NCBI GenBank assembly: GCA_028141225.1
Contig: JAOIPS010000003.1
Coordinates: forward strand, 1-64,000
Direction: 5' to 3'
DNA length: 64,000 nucleotides
Origin: Prochlorococcus sp. AH-736-L23
GTDB taxonomy: Bacteria > Cyanobacteriota > Cyanobacteriia > PCC-6307 > Cyanobiaceae
Shown here: positions 43,427-53,796 of the stretch, piece by piece
Layout of the letters: each line of letters opens with the position of its first letter
How positions within the stretch are numbered: position 1 is the first letter of the stretch
The notes under the pieces: model-generated
Seen by the model: the letters and a program-made list of their open reading frames with translations, nothing else
Databases searched by the model: none
What the model was told of the DNA's origin: nothing
Position numbers and translations under genes: made by a program

Positions 43427-43939
43427 TTAACAACCTAAACTATATTCTGTACTCTCTCCTGTAGAACTATTTGTGCCATTAGCAATCGCACATAATTGTT
43501 TTTGTTGTGTACGACTAAGAACAGCATCAGTGAAATCTGCACCATCTATTTTTGCTCCTTCAAAATTACTCTCCATTAATAGAGCATTTGTAAAATTAAC
43601 ATCCGAAAGATCTGCATCTGTAAAATCTGTTGCATAAGCTAGTGCATCTCTTAAATTGGCTCCATTAAACTTAGAATTTTGCAATTTACTATTATTGAAC
43701 ACCGCCCCTTCTAAATTACTTTCACTGAAATTAAACCCATTCAAATCAAACTTAACGTATTCGTTACCGCTTAAATCTTGACCATGCATATCTGGCTCTA
43801 AATTTAGGTCTTGCTGGTTTCTAATCTCAGGAGGTCTTTTAGCCCATGCAGAATTTACAGAATTAAAAAATAAAATCCCAACGAACAACAAAGTAATTAA
43901 TGCATTTTTTAGTGAAGGGAAAACAATTGATTTAATCAT
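43427..43939 (-). CDS. Secreted pentapeptide-repeat protein
   Basis: 170 residues. A signal peptide (MIKSIVFPSLKNALITLLFVGILFF, then VNSAWA) ends near residue 33. The mature part has tandem pentapeptide repeats of the A(D/N)LxX kind: NGFNFSESNLEGAVFNNSKL, KFNGANLRDALAYATDFTDADL, and on to GADFTDAVL. This folds as a right-handed quadrilateral beta-helix. The C-terminal LCAIANGTNSSTGES stretch has two Cys. Probably in the thylakoid lumen or periplasm. Function unknown. It follows CobW by nine bases on the same strand. Confidence 0.85.
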   Translation of the reverse strand: MIKSIVFPSLKNALITLLFVGILFFNSVNSAWAKRPPEIRNQQDLNLEPDMHGQDLSGNEYVKFDLNGFNFSESNLEGAVFNNSKLQNSKFNGANLRDALAYATDFTDADLSDVNFTNALLMESNFEGAKIDGADFTDAVLSRTQQKQLCAIANGTNSSTGESTEYSLGC

Positions 43940-44002
43940 AATAAGACTGTATTTTAGAACTTAAGTATTTAAAGTTTGTAAGAGTATCTTAAAGGAAAAT
44001 AT

Positions 44003-44620
44003 ATGGCAATGTCACTAAAGGTTATTGTTCCTCCTCATCCATTAATAAAACATTGGCTTTCAATATTGCGAGAAAAAAATACTCCAAATATTTTGTACTC
44101 AACAGGATATGAGCAATTAGGGAAATGGCTTACTTATGAAGCATTACGTAATTGGCTGCCATATAAAAAAGAAATTGTAAATACTGATAATGGGGACGCA
44201 GATGGATTCTTTATTAATAGTGATTATCCAGTAAAAGTGCTCGCAATGTTGCCCGAAGGGTTATCTCTTTGGTTTGGATCTAAAGAAGTAATTCCTAATT
44301 CAACCCTATCATTAGGAGAACTTCCTAAAACTATTGAATCAAATGAAGGAGTTATATTTTATTCAGAACAAATAACGACAAAATCAGCAACATTAGAAAC
44401 TTTAATTAAATTAAAGGAATTAGGTGTTGATTCAAATAGGATTCTTTTAATAACTGCTATTTGCTCAAATAAAGGGTTAAATGAAATTGCAAAATTATTC
44501 CCTAATCAGGTAATTTATACCTCTTGCATAGATGAGGAAGACGAAAAAACGCCATTATTATTACCCGGTATTGGGAATCCATTATCGCGTTTAAGTACTA
44601 TATTTCAAGATAAGAACTAA
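44003..44620 (+). CDS. Uracil phosphoribosyltransferase-like protein, diverged
   Basis: 205 residues. The fold matches UPRT: SLKVIVPPHPLIKHWLSILRE at the N-terminus, ELGVDSNRILLITAICSNKGLNEIAKLFPNQVIYTSCIDE in the middle and PLLLPGIGNPLSRL at the end, aligned with the uracil site. But the PRPP-binding loop, normally a D-x3-ATGGS stretch, is replaced by YSEQITTKSA, and the uracil-site GDAGDR by GNPLSRL. It may therefore lack the normal activity. It precedes a small membrane-protein gene by 29 bases. Confidence 0.65.
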   Translation: MAMSLKVIVPPHPLIKHWLSILREKNTPNILYSTGYEQLGKWLTYEALRNWLPYKKEIVNTDNGDADGFFINSDYPVKVLAMLPEGLSLWFGSKEVIPNSTLSLGELPKTIESNEGVIFYSEQITTKSATLETLIKLKELGVDSNRILLITAICSNKGLNEIAKLFPNQVIYTSCIDEEDEKTPLLLPGIGNPLSRLSTIFQDKN

Positions 44621-44649
44621 TATAGAATATAGGAGTAAATATTTTACCA

Positions 44650-44940
44650 ATGTCTGAATACAGAGATTCGTCTTCAAATAATCTTTTATCATTAATAAGC
44701 GGTGCTTTTATTGGAGCAGCAGGTCTAGCCTGGTGGTTAATATCCGAAGCAGACAAAAGAAAGGAGGAAAAAAAACAAAAAGCAATGATGTATTCTTCCA
44801 GAATTCAAGACGGTTCTGAAGCGATTGATTCAAATGAAAATATAAATGAAGATGAAGGAGAGAATCTTGAGAAGAAAGTTGAGCAACTTAATTCTGCAAT
44901 TGCTGATGTGAGGAAGCAACTTGAAGAGTTGGGGCAATAG
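44650..44940 (+). CDS. Membrane-anchored coiled-coil protein, 96 residues
   Basis: 96 residues. One hydrophobic helix at about residues 13-29 (LSLISGAFIGAAGLAWWLI) is followed by a charged, Lys-rich stretch and then an acidic coiled coil (ENLEKKVEQLNSAIADVRKQLEEL). It therefore looks like a small membrane anchor with a soluble helix, common in picocyanobacteria. Function unknown. It starts 29 bases after the UPRT-like gene and ends 23 bases before ilvD, so it may be cotranscribed with both. Confidence 0.65.
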   Translation: MSEYRDSSSNNLLSLISGAFIGAAGLAWWLISEADKRKEEKKQKAMMYSSRIQDGSEAIDSNENINEDEGENLEKKVEQLNSAIADVRKQLEELGQ

Positions 44941-44963
44941 AATAAAAAAGGTTCTCAAATAAT

Positions 44964-46637
44964 ATGAATAAATTCAGATCATCTGCAATAACCCAAGGTG
45001 TGCAAAGATCCCCTAACAGATCGATGTTAAGAGCTGTTGGATTTAATGATGAAGATTTTAATAAACCTATTATTGGAGTTGCAAATGGCTACAGCACCAT
45101 AACACCATGCAATATCGGTTTAAATAAGTTAGCTCTAAAAGCTGAAGAATCAATAAAAAGATCAGGTGGGATGCCTCAGATGTTTGGGACAATAACAGTA
45201 AGTGATGGGATTTCTATGGGAACAGAGGGTATGAAATATTCCCTAGTTTCAAGAGAAGTTATTGCTGATTCAATTGAAACAGCATGCAATGCTCAGAGTA
45301 TGGATGGAGTTCTTGCTATAGGTGGATGTGATAAAAATATGCCCGGTGCCATGATTGCTATTGCAAGAATGAATATTCCCTCAATTTTTATTTATGGAGG
45401 GACAATAAAGCCTGGGAAATTACATGGAGAAGATCTTACTGTTGTTAGTGCATTTGAAGCGGTTGGACAATTAACATCAGGTAAAATTAATGAAGAAAGG
45501 CTAATCCAAGTTGAGAAAAATTGTATTCCTGGTGCTGGTAGCTGTGGAGGAATGTTTACAGCTAATACAATGTCTGCGGTTATTGAAGTATTAGGGTTAA
45601 GTCTTCCTCACAGTTCCACTATGGCTGCTGAAGATCTTGAAAAAGAACTTAGTGCATACAAAAGTGCTGAGATATTAGTCTCTGCAATAGAAAAAGATAT
45701 AAGACCTCTAGACCTAATGACTAAGAAAGCATTTGAAAATGCAATATCAGTAATTATGGCAATTGGCGGATCAACAAATGCGGTTTTGCACATCTTAGCT
45801 ATTGCGAATACTGCAGGAATAGATATCAACATAGATGATTTTGAGAGAATCAGGCAAAAAGTACCTGTTATTTGTGACCTTAAACCGAGTGGTAAATATG
45901 TGACGGTGGATCTTCATAAGGCAGGTGGAATTCCACAAGTAATGAAAATACTTTTGAATGCGGGATTAATTCATGGCGATTGCAAAAATATTGAAGGCAA
46001 AACCATCTCAGAATACTTACAGAATATTCCAGATAAGCCACCAACGAATCAAAATGTCATAAGAGACATAGATGACCCTCTTTATAAAAAAGGACATCTA
46101 GCGATATTAAAAGGTAACTTGGCGAGCGAAGGTTCTGTAGCCAAAATTAGCGGAGTAAAAAACCCTGTACTAAAAGGTCCAGCAAAGATTTTTGAAAGTG
46201 AAGAGGATTGTTTGAAATCGATATTAAATAACGATATCAAAGCTGGTGATGTTGTTGTTATTAGAAACGAAGGTCCTGTTGGAGGTCCAGGCATGAGAGA
46301 GATGTTAGCTCCAACATCTGCTATTGTTGGTCAAGGCCTTGGCGAGAAGGTAGCTTTAATTACCGATGGCAGATTTAGCGGTGGTACCTATGGTCTTGTT
46401 GTGGGTCACATAGCTCCAGAGGCTGCTGTTGGAGGAAATATTGCTCTAATAAAACAAGGTGATTTAATTACAGTTGATGCTGTAAAACAACTAATTGAAG
46501 TTGATTTATCTGACGAAGAATTAGAAAAAAGGAAAAAAGATTGGGTGAAACCTATTCAAAAATACAAAAGAGGAATTCTTTCAAAATATTCGAGAATAGT
46601 AAGCACATCAAGTTTAGGGGCTGTTACTGATTTATAA
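44964..46637 (+). CDS. ilvD: Dihydroxy-acid dehydratase
   Basis: Iron-sulfur enzyme of branched-chain amino-acid synthesis, 557 residues. Motifs include [52 protein letters not shown] with a cluster Cys, and [18 protein letters not shown] with another. [28 protein letters not shown] is the typical C-terminal segment. It is complete. The TAA is followed by a 21-base gap to the convergent small gene at 46659, with no clear terminator. Confidence 0.95.
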   Translation: MNKFRSSAITQGVQRSPNRSMLRAVGFNDEDFNKPIIGVANGYSTITPCNIGLNKLALKAEESIKRSGGMPQMFGTITVSDGISMGTEGMKYSLVSREVIADSIETACNAQSMDGVLAIGGCDKNMPGAMIAIARMNIPSIFIYGGTIKPGKLHGEDLTVVSAFEAVGQLTSGKINEERLIQVEKNCIPGAGSCGGMFTANTMSAVIEVLGLSLPHSSTMAAEDLEKELSAYKSAEILVSAIEKDIRPLDLMTKKAFENAISVIMAIGGSTNAVLHILAIANTAGIDINIDDFERIRQKVPVICDLKPSGKYVTVDLHKAGGIPQVMKILLNAGLIHGDCKNIEGKTISEYLQNIPDKPPTNQNVIRDIDDPLYKKGHLAILKGNLASEGSVAKISGVKNPVLKGPAKIFESEEDCLKSILNNDIKAGDVVVIRNEGPVGGPGMREMLAPTSAIVGQGLGEKVALITDGRFSGGTYGLVVGHIAPEAAVGGNIALIKQGDLITVDAVKQLIEVDLSDEELEKRKKDWVKPIQKYKRGILSKYSRIVSTSSLGAVTDL

Positions 46638-46658
46638 ATAAAATCAAGGTTTATTTTC

Positions 46659-47045
46659 TTAATCAATAAAACTTTTTATCCTATTCGCTAAATTTTCCAA
46701 TCTAGCGCTGTATTTTGGTGAGTTGCATTTTTTCCCATTATTGCTATCCATCCATAATGTTTTAACCCCACACCATAATATTGGTTCATCAGGGAAGTTA
46801 AGCTTAGAGATTACTAAAACCAATTCTTTATTTGATTTAAAAAGTTCTAATTCAAGATCATAAATTTCTATTCTTTTACCTTCTTTATCTCGACATAAGA
46901 TATTAACTGTTAAATCAATTTCTTCTTCTTCGAATTCGTATTCACCATTTATTTTTACGACAGAATGAACAAAAGGTTTATTTGTTAAATCTGCTGATTT
47001 AGCGATTAAACTCTCTATATTATTTGGGGTATTTTCAAATAACAC
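46659..47045 (-). CDS. Hypothetical protein, 128 residues
   Basis: 128 residues, GTG start, overlapping the 3' end of the next gene by 11 bases. A soluble, acidic, beta-rich domain: IDLTVNILCRDKEGKRIEIYDLELELFKSNKELVLVISKL, then EPILWCGVKTLWMDSNNGKKCNSPKYSARLENLANRIKSF. It appears to be a conserved cyanobacterial hypothetical protein. No family name. Coupling to the CIA30-like gene suggests a shared assembly or binding role, which is inference. Confidence 0.65.
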   Translation of the reverse strand: MLFENTPNNIESLIAKSADLTNKPFVHSVVKINGEYEFEEEEIDLTVNILCRDKEGKRIEIYDLELELFKSNKELVLVISKLNFPDEPILWCGVKTLWMDSNNGKKCNSPKYSARLENLANRIKSFID

Positions 47046-47583
47046 TTATTGATTTAATTAAAACTTTTATTGAACCCTGTTTAAACTCATTATTAAGTAA
47101 TCCATCATCACCGAACTTAGAGTGTAGTAGTTGCAATCTTTTAATTTTAGATGGCTTGAATTTAAATGGGAAACGTACTTTATTAGCTCTTACTGAAGGT
47201 TTTAGCTCTCTAAAAGGAATTTGAACATTTGTTGTCCCGAATTTTTTTGTTGGAAATGATTTAATCCATCTAAGTCCACCCGGAATAAATTCGGTAAGTC
47301 CTAGTAGATCATCTTCACAAGCGACAGCAAATTTAAAAGTTCTTCCTTGTCCATCTATATTTAATTCAAAAGATGAATACTCAGATACATTTAAAGAAGG
47401 TTTATATATGGATGATCTGCAACTAACAAATCCTCCTGCTTTCTCGACAATATTACCCTTTAATATCAAACCAGAATTTGAAATTTCACAAAAAGCTGAA
47501 CTTGATCCGCCCATAACAGTATCATTTAATGTTTTCCAACCATCGAACTCCTTTTTCTGGAATAAAAATTTTTTCTTACTCAT
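47035..47583 (-). CDS. CIA30-family protein
   Basis: 182 residues. It matches the CIA30 (complex I intermediate-associated protein 30) domain: DGWKTLNDTVMGGSSSAFCEISNSGLILKGNIVEKAGGFVSCRS near the N-terminus, then FELNIDGQGRTFKFAVA, and a KIRPFKPS-like FPFKFKPSKIKRLQLLHSKFGDDG. Homologues act as assembly factors or as chaperones for photosystem mRNA or proteins (HCF173-like). The role here is unknown. It is followed by the GTG-started small gene on the same strand. Confidence 0.75.
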   Translation of the reverse strand: MSKKKFLFQKKEFDGWKTLNDTVMGGSSSAFCEISNSGLILKGNIVEKAGGFVSCRSSIYKPSLNVSEYSSFELNIDGQGRTFKFAVACEDDLLGLTEFIPGGLRWIKSFPTKKFGTTNVQIPFRELKPSVRANKVRFPFKFKPSKIKRLQLLHSKFGDDGLLNNEFKQGSIKVLIKSISVI

Positions 47584-47613
47584 TAAATAATTTGAATTAT
47601 TAATAGACTCTAA

Positions 47614-48351
47614 CTAAAATTTTAAATCTTTTGCTGATTCTTGATCACAAAAAATTGAAATTTGATTAATAGATTTAATTAATTTTGATGGTGTTCTATC
47701 TGGTGGTTCTTTTTCATCTAATAACCTCTGAAGAGCAATTCTTTTATTGGCTCCACTAACCAAAAATACAATCTTTGATGAGGCTGAAAGTACCTTTGGA
47801 GTTAATGAAATTCTTTTTAATCCTTTGCCTTCATTAAAAATCACAAAATCATCTACATTATTATTTTTTTGATAAGGGAATAGCGAAGCTGTGTGACCAT
47901 CGTCTCCAAGACCTAATAAAGTTAAATCAAATGAGGGAGGGTTTGATCCGCATTTTTCAAATAATTTAGAAATAAATTGATTTTTTGTAGCTTTATCATC
48001 AGCGTTTACTTCATTAAAAATTTCATAAAAATAAGCTTTAGATCCAAAATTAGTTAACAAAGAATTTTTCAACATTAACGAGTTACTTAATTCTGAATTT
48101 GGATTAACACATCTTTCATCTCCTAAAAAAACATCAACTAAATCCCATTTAAGATTGCTTTTAGAAAGCAGTTGATACACAGACTTAGGCGTTGAACCAC
48201 CACTTACGCAAAATTTGAACCTGTCTTTCTTTTTTAAAGTATGGATAATATGACTTTCAATAAAGTTAAAAACAGCTGTTGATAGCTCTAATTTGTCTTT
48301 GTATATATCTATGGTGTATCCATTTTTGACCTTTTCAATCATTTCATCCAT
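47614..48351 (-). CDS. pgl: 6-phosphogluconolactonase
   Basis: Second step of the oxidative pentose phosphate pathway. 245 residues. Motifs include FCVSGGSTPKSVYQLL, VDVFLGDERCV and LTLLGLGDDGHTASLFP, standard for Pgl/NagB-like enzymes. It overlaps the gnd stop by 13 bases on the same strand, so the pair is translated together and makes the NADPH branch of sugar oxidation used at night. Confidence 0.93.
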   Translation of the reverse strand: MDEMIEKVKNGYTIDIYKDKLELSTAVFNFIESHIIHTLKKKDRFKFCVSGGSTPKSVYQLLSKSNLKWDLVDVFLGDERCVNPNSELSNSLMLKNSLLTNFGSKAYFYEIFNEVNADDKATKNQFISKLFEKCGSNPPSFDLTLLGLGDDGHTASLFPYQKNNNVDDFVIFNEGKGLKRISLTPKVLSASSKIVFLVSGANKRIALQRLLDEKEPPDRTPSKLIKSINQISIFCDQESAKDLKF

Positions 48352-49757
48352 TCAGTATGAAAACTACCTTCCTTATCAATTCTTTCATATGTATGAGAGC
48401 CAAAACAGTCTCTCATTGCCTGAACAAGATTCTGAGGAAGTCTATTGGTTCTATAACTATTTAAATAATCTAAAGTACTTGATAAACATGGGACTGGGAT
48501 ACCTGCCTTTGTGGATAGAGAGACTACTTTAGCTAAGTTATTTAATCTTGTCGCAATTTCATTATTAAACCAATCATCAAAAATTAAATTTTTTAGATTA
48601 GGGTCTTTGTTATAGGCATCTTGAATTTTACTTAATAATTTTGATCTAATTATGCAACCACCTTTCCATATTTGAGCAATTGACGGCATATTCAAACCAT
48701 AGTTATATACTGCAGATGCTTCTCTTAAAATATCCATACCTTGGGCATAGCTAGCAATTGTGGCAAGTACTACAGCATCAAATAAAGGTTTCATTCCATC
48801 TGATATATTTCCTAAATCAAAATCCTCTATCTCTTTAGATGGGATAGTTTTTTCAATCTCACTACGTTGCTCTTTTAAAGAACTCATTACTCTTGCATTT
48901 AAAGATGCATAAATAGTTGGTACTGACACCCCCAGTTCTAGAGCACTTACTACAGTCCATAACCCTGTACCTTTCTGGCCAGCTTTATCTAATATTTTTT
49001 CCACTACATCATCTCCAGTCATCTCATCTTTTGTATTTAGACAAATCTCTGTTATCTCAACAAGATAGGAAGCTAATTCATCAGTATTATTCCAAATACC
49101 AAATACCTCTGACATCTGCTGTCCATTCATACCTTTGACTCTCTTCATAAGGTCATAAGCTTCTGCAAGTATTTGTTCAATTCCATATTCAATTCCGTTA
49201 TGAACAGTTTTTACAAAATGACCTGAGCCTCCTGGTCCAACATATGCAACACATGGTCCGTCTTCAACTTTGGCAGCCATTTTTGTTAATAGGCTTTCTA
49301 TTGCATCATATGAAGCCTTAGTACCACCGGGCATCATACTTGGACCCTCTAGAGCTCCTTTGGCACCTCCCGAGACTCCCATCCCAATGTATCCAAAACT
49401 TTTACTTTCAAGAGTATTCACTCTTCTTTCTGTATCTTTAAATTGAGAGTTGCCACCATCTATTAATAAATCTCCTTCCTCGAGATATCCAGAAATATTA
49501 TCAATGACGGCATCTGTTGCAGGTCCAGCTTTTACCATCATTAGAATTCTTCTTGGTCTCTCTAGCTTATTAACAAATTCTTCAAGAGTTTCAGCTCCTT
49601 CTATATTCTTCCCAAGGCCACGACCTTGTAAAAATTCTTTTGTTTTTGAGTAAGTCCTATTAAAAACTACACTAGAAAATCCATTTCTCTCTGCGTTAAG
49701 AACTAAATTTTCGCCCATAACACCAAGACCTATTAAACCAAAATGTGCCTTGGACAT
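48339..49757 (-). CDS. gnd: 6-phosphogluconate dehydrogenase
   Basis: Third step of the oxidative pentose phosphate pathway: makes ribulose-5-phosphate, CO2 and NADPH. 472 residues. N-terminal GLIGLGVMGENLVLNAERNGF is the NADP Rossmann motif, then IDGGNSQFKDTERRVNTLESKSFGYIGMGVSGGAKGALEGPSMMPGG, and GSGHFVKTVHNGIEYGIEQ has the catalytic Lys/His region. The C-terminus ends in QAMRDCFGSHTYERIDKEGSFHTEW. It overlaps pgl, which follows. Confidence 0.95.
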   Translation of the reverse strand: MSKAHFGLIGLGVMGENLVLNAERNGFSSVVFNRTYSKTKEFLQGRGLGKNIEGAETLEEFVNKLERPRRILMMVKAGPATDAVIDNISGYLEEGDLLIDGGNSQFKDTERRVNTLESKSFGYIGMGVSGGAKGALEGPSMMPGGTKASYDAIESLLTKMAAKVEDGPCVAYVGPGGSGHFVKTVHNGIEYGIEQILAEAYDLMKRVKGMNGQQMSEVFGIWNNTDELASYLVEITEICLNTKDEMTGDDVVEKILDKAGQKGTGLWTVVSALELGVSVPTIYASLNARVMSSLKEQRSEIEKTIPSKEIEDFDLGNISDGMKPLFDAVVLATIASYAQGMDILREASAVYNYGLNMPSIAQIWKGGCIIRSKLLSKIQDAYNKDPNLKNLIFDDWFNNEIATRLNNLAKVVSLSTKAGIPVPCLSSTLDYLNSYRTNRLPQNLVQAMRDCFGSHTYERIDKEGSFHTEWMK

Positions 49758-49852
49758 AAAAAATTAAAAAACTCAATAAATATAGTTTGCCTGCAACTCA
49801 ACAAAATTGCTCAAAAAAAATACTTATGTCAGCGAAAAATGATGGAAAAGAT

Positions 49853-51148
49853 TTAAATGACAGTTCCGTTTGCAATAGTTGCATTTTTAACTACTACAAC
49901 AATTCCATTTCTGATATAAAAGCCCAATTCTGGCTTATCTGCTTCTTCTACTCGATCTTTATTAATGATCACGACATTATCGCCAATTCTTGTATTCTTA
50001 TCAAGAATTGATCTTTTTACAGTAGTACCCTCACCTACACCAAGAGGCGTTCCGCCCCCTTTTCTTAATTCAATCCTCTCTTCAGGGGATTCAAAAAAAT
50101 CGGCTCCCATAACAAGAGTATCCTCAAGAACCGAGTCACTTTCAATCCTACTTCTTACACCTAAAACACAATGTAAAATACTGCATGACTTCAAGATTGT
50201 ACCTTCACAAACAATTGAATCAGTAATTTGAGCATCTACAAGTTTAGAAGGGGGTAAAAATCTAGGTCTAGTATAAATTGGAAATTTCTCATCATAAAAA
50301 CTAAATGGAGGTTTTGGTTGCTCAGTTAATGCAAGGTTTGACTCGAAGAATGCTCCAATAGTTCCAATATCTTCCCAATAATCATCGAAAACATAACTTT
50401 TAAGAGTATCGCCTCTATTGAGGGCTTCTGGAATTATGTCCTTACCAAAATCTGTATAATTAGGGTATTTATTTAGAAGATCGAAAAGAGTATTTCTGCT
50501 GAAAACGTAAATACCCATAGAGGCTAGATATGGTTTTTCGGCGGCTGACTCCTTACTTAATCCAAATTTTGAAGTATCTACTGCCATAGCCTTCAACTTC
50601 TCTCCAGTAGGCTTTTCACTAAATTCTTTTATATTTCCTACATCATCTGTTCTCATTAGGCCAAAACCTTCTGCTTGAGCTTCATCAACAGGCAAAGCTG
50701 CAACAGTTAAATCAGCAGCATTATCTCTATGATGTTGAACAAATAAACTGTAGTCCATTCTGTACAGTTGATCCCCTGACAATATTAAATATTCATCAAC
50801 ATCCCATTCTTGAAATAACCATTGGTATTTTCTTACAGCATCAGCAGTACCTTCAAACCACTTAGGGCTATCAGGAGTCTGTTGCGCGGCTAAAACCTCC
50901 ACAAATCCTTGGCCGAAGGGGCCATTTAAATTATAGGTTCTTCCTATATGTCTATTTAGAGATGCACTATTGAACTGGGTCAATACGTACATTTTTTCAA
51001 TGCCCGAATTTATACAATTACTAATTGGTATATCTATTAAACGATACTTACCTGCCAACGGCACAGCAGGTTTAGCCCTCATTTTTGTTAAAGGGTAAAG
51101 TCTAGAACCTTTTCCTCCTCCGAGGATTATGGCCAACACACGCTTCAT
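49853..51148 (-). CDS. glgC: Glucose-1-phosphate adenylyltransferase
   Basis: Makes ADP-glucose, the committed step of glycogen storage. 431 residues. [44 protein letters not shown] at the N-terminus carries the pyrophosphorylase motif, then [25 protein letters not shown] and the left-handed helix near the C-terminus ([18 protein letters not shown]). Cyanobacterial type, normally activated by 3-phosphoglycerate. A 95-base gap separates it from gnd. Confidence 0.95.
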   Translation of the reverse strand: MKRVLAIILGGGKGSRLYPLTKMRAKPAVPLAGKYRLIDIPISNCINSGIEKMYVLTQFNSASLNRHIGRTYNLNGPFGQGFVEVLAAQQTPDSPKWFEGTADAVRKYQWLFQEWDVDEYLILSGDQLYRMDYSLFVQHHRDNAADLTVAALPVDEAQAEGFGLMRTDDVGNIKEFSEKPTGEKLKAMAVDTSKFGLSKESAAEKPYLASMGIYVFSRNTLFDLLNKYPNYTDFGKDIIPEALNRGDTLKSYVFDDYWEDIGTIGAFFESNLALTEQPKPPFSFYDEKFPIYTRPRFLPPSKLVDAQITDSIVCEGTILKSCSILHCVLGVRSRIESDSVLEDTLVMGADFFESPEERIELRKGGGTPLGVGEGTTVKRSILDKNTRIGDNVVIINKDRVEEADKPELGFYIRNGIVVVVKNATIANGTVI

Positions 51149-51278
51149 TCAATCTATGGGGGGTAGATATACAACTACCTAAAGTAACTGATTATGGGCA
51201 AATTTAGAAATACTAATGGTCAGTTTACGAAGGTATTTCGATAAATCACTAGAAAAACTTAATATAAATTGAGAAAAA

Positions 51279-52589
51279 TTAGTTATTTTTGTCCTCTTCT
51301 ACCAAAGAAAACAATTTTTCAACGATTTTCAAAGAAACCTGTCTTTCTTCTCTTGATTGAGGACTTCTCAACTTGGTAACAGGCGTATGTAGTATTTTAT
51401 TGATAATTCCTTTAGTCAGCGCTTCCACAACTTTTCTTTCTCGAGCCGAAAAATCTGGTCCCATCCTACTAAGTGCTTTTTGCAATTCCTCTTTTCTAAT
51501 TAGCTCCAAATCTGATCGAAGTTTATTAATTACTGGAACCGCCTCTAAACTTGCCCACCACTCTAGAAAAATGATCCTTTCTTCTTCTACTAAAAATTCC
51601 GCTTCCTTTGCTATTTTTTGTCTAAATTCTTGATTTCTTGAAACTACCTCTTGCAAGTCATCCACATCAAATGATTTTACAAATTCATGTTGTTTGACAT
51701 CATTAGATATATTCCTCGGTACACCAATATCAATAAATTTAAGTCTATTACTCAAATTTAATTTTTCAATTTTTGCCAGATCAATAATTGGCTCTTCTGA
51801 AGCAGTACTGGTGAAAACAATTGAAGATAGTGATATGTTTTCTTCTAATTCGTTTAAACCTCTACAAAGAATCTTTAAATCAGGAAAGTCTTGAGCAAGA
51901 TTTAATGCTCTATCAATATTTCTATTTAAAAGGATAAGTTTATGACATCCTTTTGATTTTAAATGAGTTATTAAAAGCCTACTCATTCGTCCCGCGCCAA
52001 CAACAAGAACATTCTCTGATTCCAAACTTGCAAGAGTATCAAAACCCTTTTCTTGTCCGATTTTTAATTGAGCAAGTTCTACCGCTGCTGAACTAATTGA
52101 TACGGCTCCAGTTCCTAAATTTGTTTCAGATCTTACTTTTTTACCTGTACTAACTGATTGGGTTAATAATCTATTAAGAATTGGTCCAGTAGATTGATTC
52201 TCTTGACCTAATCTCATCATTTTTTTTACCTGCGAAAGGATTTGTCCTTCTCCTAAAACGAGGCTATCGAGTCCTGCCGAGACTTTCATCAAATGCAAAA
52301 CTGCTTCTTCCTGTCTAAAGCAAAAAAGATGTGGATTTAAATCTTCAAAAATAATTCCAGAATATTCTGATATAAATTCTTTTATAGATGAAATTCCAGT
52401 ATTTTTATCCTTTACTAGTGCGTATATTTCCAGCCTATTACAAGTACTTAAGATCGACACCTCTAACACATCAGAGAAAGCTTTTAATGCTTTCAATGAT
52501 TCTGTGATGGATTGGTCAGGAATACTTAACTTCTCACGCACTTCAACAGGTGCCGTGCGATGACTCAGTCCGACGACAACAATATGCAT
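51279..52589 (-). CDS. hemA: Glutamyl-tRNA reductase
   Basis: First committed step of tetrapyrrole synthesis: reduces glutamyl-tRNA to glutamate-1-semialdehyde. 436 residues. HIVVVGLSHRTAPVEVREKLSI begins the catalytic domain, LSTCNRLEIYAL carries the catalytic Cys, GLDSLVLGEGQILSQVKKM follows, and VLVVGAGRMSRLLITHLKSKG is the NADPH motif. A C-terminal dimerisation helix follows. Needed for chlorophyll and haem in this organism. Confidence 0.95.
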   Translation of the reverse strand: MHIVVVGLSHRTAPVEVREKLSIPDQSITESLKALKAFSDVLEVSILSTCNRLEIYALVKDKNTGISSIKEFISEYSGIIFEDLNPHLFCFRQEEAVLHLMKVSAGLDSLVLGEGQILSQVKKMMRLGQENQSTGPILNRLLTQSVSTGKKVRSETNLGTGAVSISSAAVELAQLKIGQEKGFDTLASLESENVLVVGAGRMSRLLITHLKSKGCHKLILLNRNIDRALNLAQDFPDLKILCRGLNELEENISLSSIVFTSTASEEPIIDLAKIEKLNLSNRLKFIDIGVPRNISNDVKQHEFVKSFDVDDLQEVVSRNQEFRQKIAKEAEFLVEEERIIFLEWWASLEAVPVINKLRSDLELIRKEELQKALSRMGPDFSARERKVVEALTKGIINKILHTPVTKLRSPQSREERQVSLKIVEKLFSLVEEDKNN

Positions 52590-52607
52590 AATATCAACAA
52601 TGAATTT

Positions 52608-53609
52608 TTAAAGGCTGATACTCTTAGCACCATCTTTTATATGGACAGTATTTGTGAATCTTGCAGTACTATCTAGTGTACTAATAACTAGACTGCTTGT
52701 TCTAACACAATCCCTTTCAAATTTAACTCCGTCAAATAGTAATCCATCGGTTATTCCACTTCCAGCAAAAACGACATTTTCTCCAGATGCCAATTCATTA
52801 GCTTCATAGATTTTATCTATATCAGTAATACCCATTTCATTAAGACGTTTTATATTTCCTTCTTTTGTGTAATCAGCCCATTCAGAAGTTTGAGCGATTG
52901 CTGGATCATAAACTAATTGTCCTTGAAAGTGTCCGCCTAGAGCTCTCATTGCAGCAGCTGAAATAACACCCTCTGGAGCTGCACCTATACCCATCAAGCA
53001 ATGTGTTCCAGTTCCTGCAAAACCACATGCAATCGCAGCTTGTACATCACCATCAGAAATCGGTTGTACTTTTGCACCACATCCTCGAATCTCTTTAATT
53101 AAATCTTTATGCCTAGTTCTATCCATTACAACAACAGTAAGCTCATCAATAGAAAGACCCAAGCAATCACTTAGTATCTTCAAGTTTTCAGTAGCTGAAT
53201 TTCTAATATCTACTTTACCTTTGGCCGCAGGAGGCGCTGCTAATTTATTCATGTAAAAATCAGGAGCATTGAAAAGGCCACCCGTATCAGAGGCAGCTAA
53301 AACCGCCATAGAACCTCTTTGATTATTCGCACAAAGATTAGTTCCTTCACAAGGATCTACGGCAAAATCTACCCCTGGGCCACTTCCACTACCAACTTCT
53401 TCACCTATATAAAGCATAGGTGCTTCATCTCTTTCACCTTCTCCAATAACAATTTTCCCTTTCATTTCAATTTTGCCCATTCGCAATCTCATTGCTTCGA
53501 CAGCTGCAGCATCAGCTTCATCTTTTTGACCAAGTCCTGTTAGTTTTGCTGATGCAATAGCAGCTTGCTCGACAACTTCGAGAATTTCTTGAATTAAAGT
53601 TTGATTCAC
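52608..53609 (-). CDS. glpX: Class II fructose-1,6/sedoheptulose-1,7-bisphosphatase
   Basis: Bifunctional Calvin-cycle phosphatase (GlpX type), 333 residues, GTG start. Motifs include [41 protein letters not shown] (the lithium-sensitive metal motif), [20 protein letters not shown] and [14 protein letters not shown]. In cyanobacteria this single enzyme replaces separate FBPase and SBPase. It is divergent from rpe, another Calvin-cycle gene, across a 187-base region. Confidence 0.95.
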   Translation of the reverse strand: MNQTLIQEILEVVEQAAIASAKLTGLGQKDEADAAAVEAMRLRMGKIEMKGKIVIGEGERDEAPMLYIGEEVGSGSGPGVDFAVDPCEGTNLCANNQRGSMAVLAASDTGGLFNAPDFYMNKLAAPPAAKGKVDIRNSATENLKILSDCLGLSIDELTVVVMDRTRHKDLIKEIRGCGAKVQPISDGDVQAAIACGFAGTGTHCLMGIGAAPEGVISAAAMRALGGHFQGQLVYDPAIAQTSEWADYTKEGNIKRLNEMGITDIDKIYEANELASGENVVFAGSGITDGLLFDGVKFERDCVRTSSLVISTLDSTARFTNTVHIKDGAKSISL

Positions 53610-53796
53610 AATTAAATTTTGAGGATTTTCTAAAAGGTTTTGAGTATGATCTCATAAAAAGTGCCATTTTCTATGAGAATTATTATGCTAGTAAGCTTTT
53701 TTTAACTCTTTACAGCTGTTACTTTATCAGGCCGTGACTTGAAATTAGGAATAAACAACTAAATATAGTATCTTTATTAAATATTTTAAAAATTAA

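Noticed and set aside
46638..46658. AT-only inverted repeat after ilvD as a terminator
   Set aside because: The stem has only A-T pairs and is too weak to be called without RNA data.
49787..50011. 74-residue plus-strand ORF
   Set aside because: Largely antisense to glgC, which is a complete, well-conserved gene.
53655..53700. Fur-like AT-rich sequence (TGAGAATTATTATGC) between glpX and rpe
   Set aside because: Too few matches to the 19-base consensus and no iron-related gene nearby.
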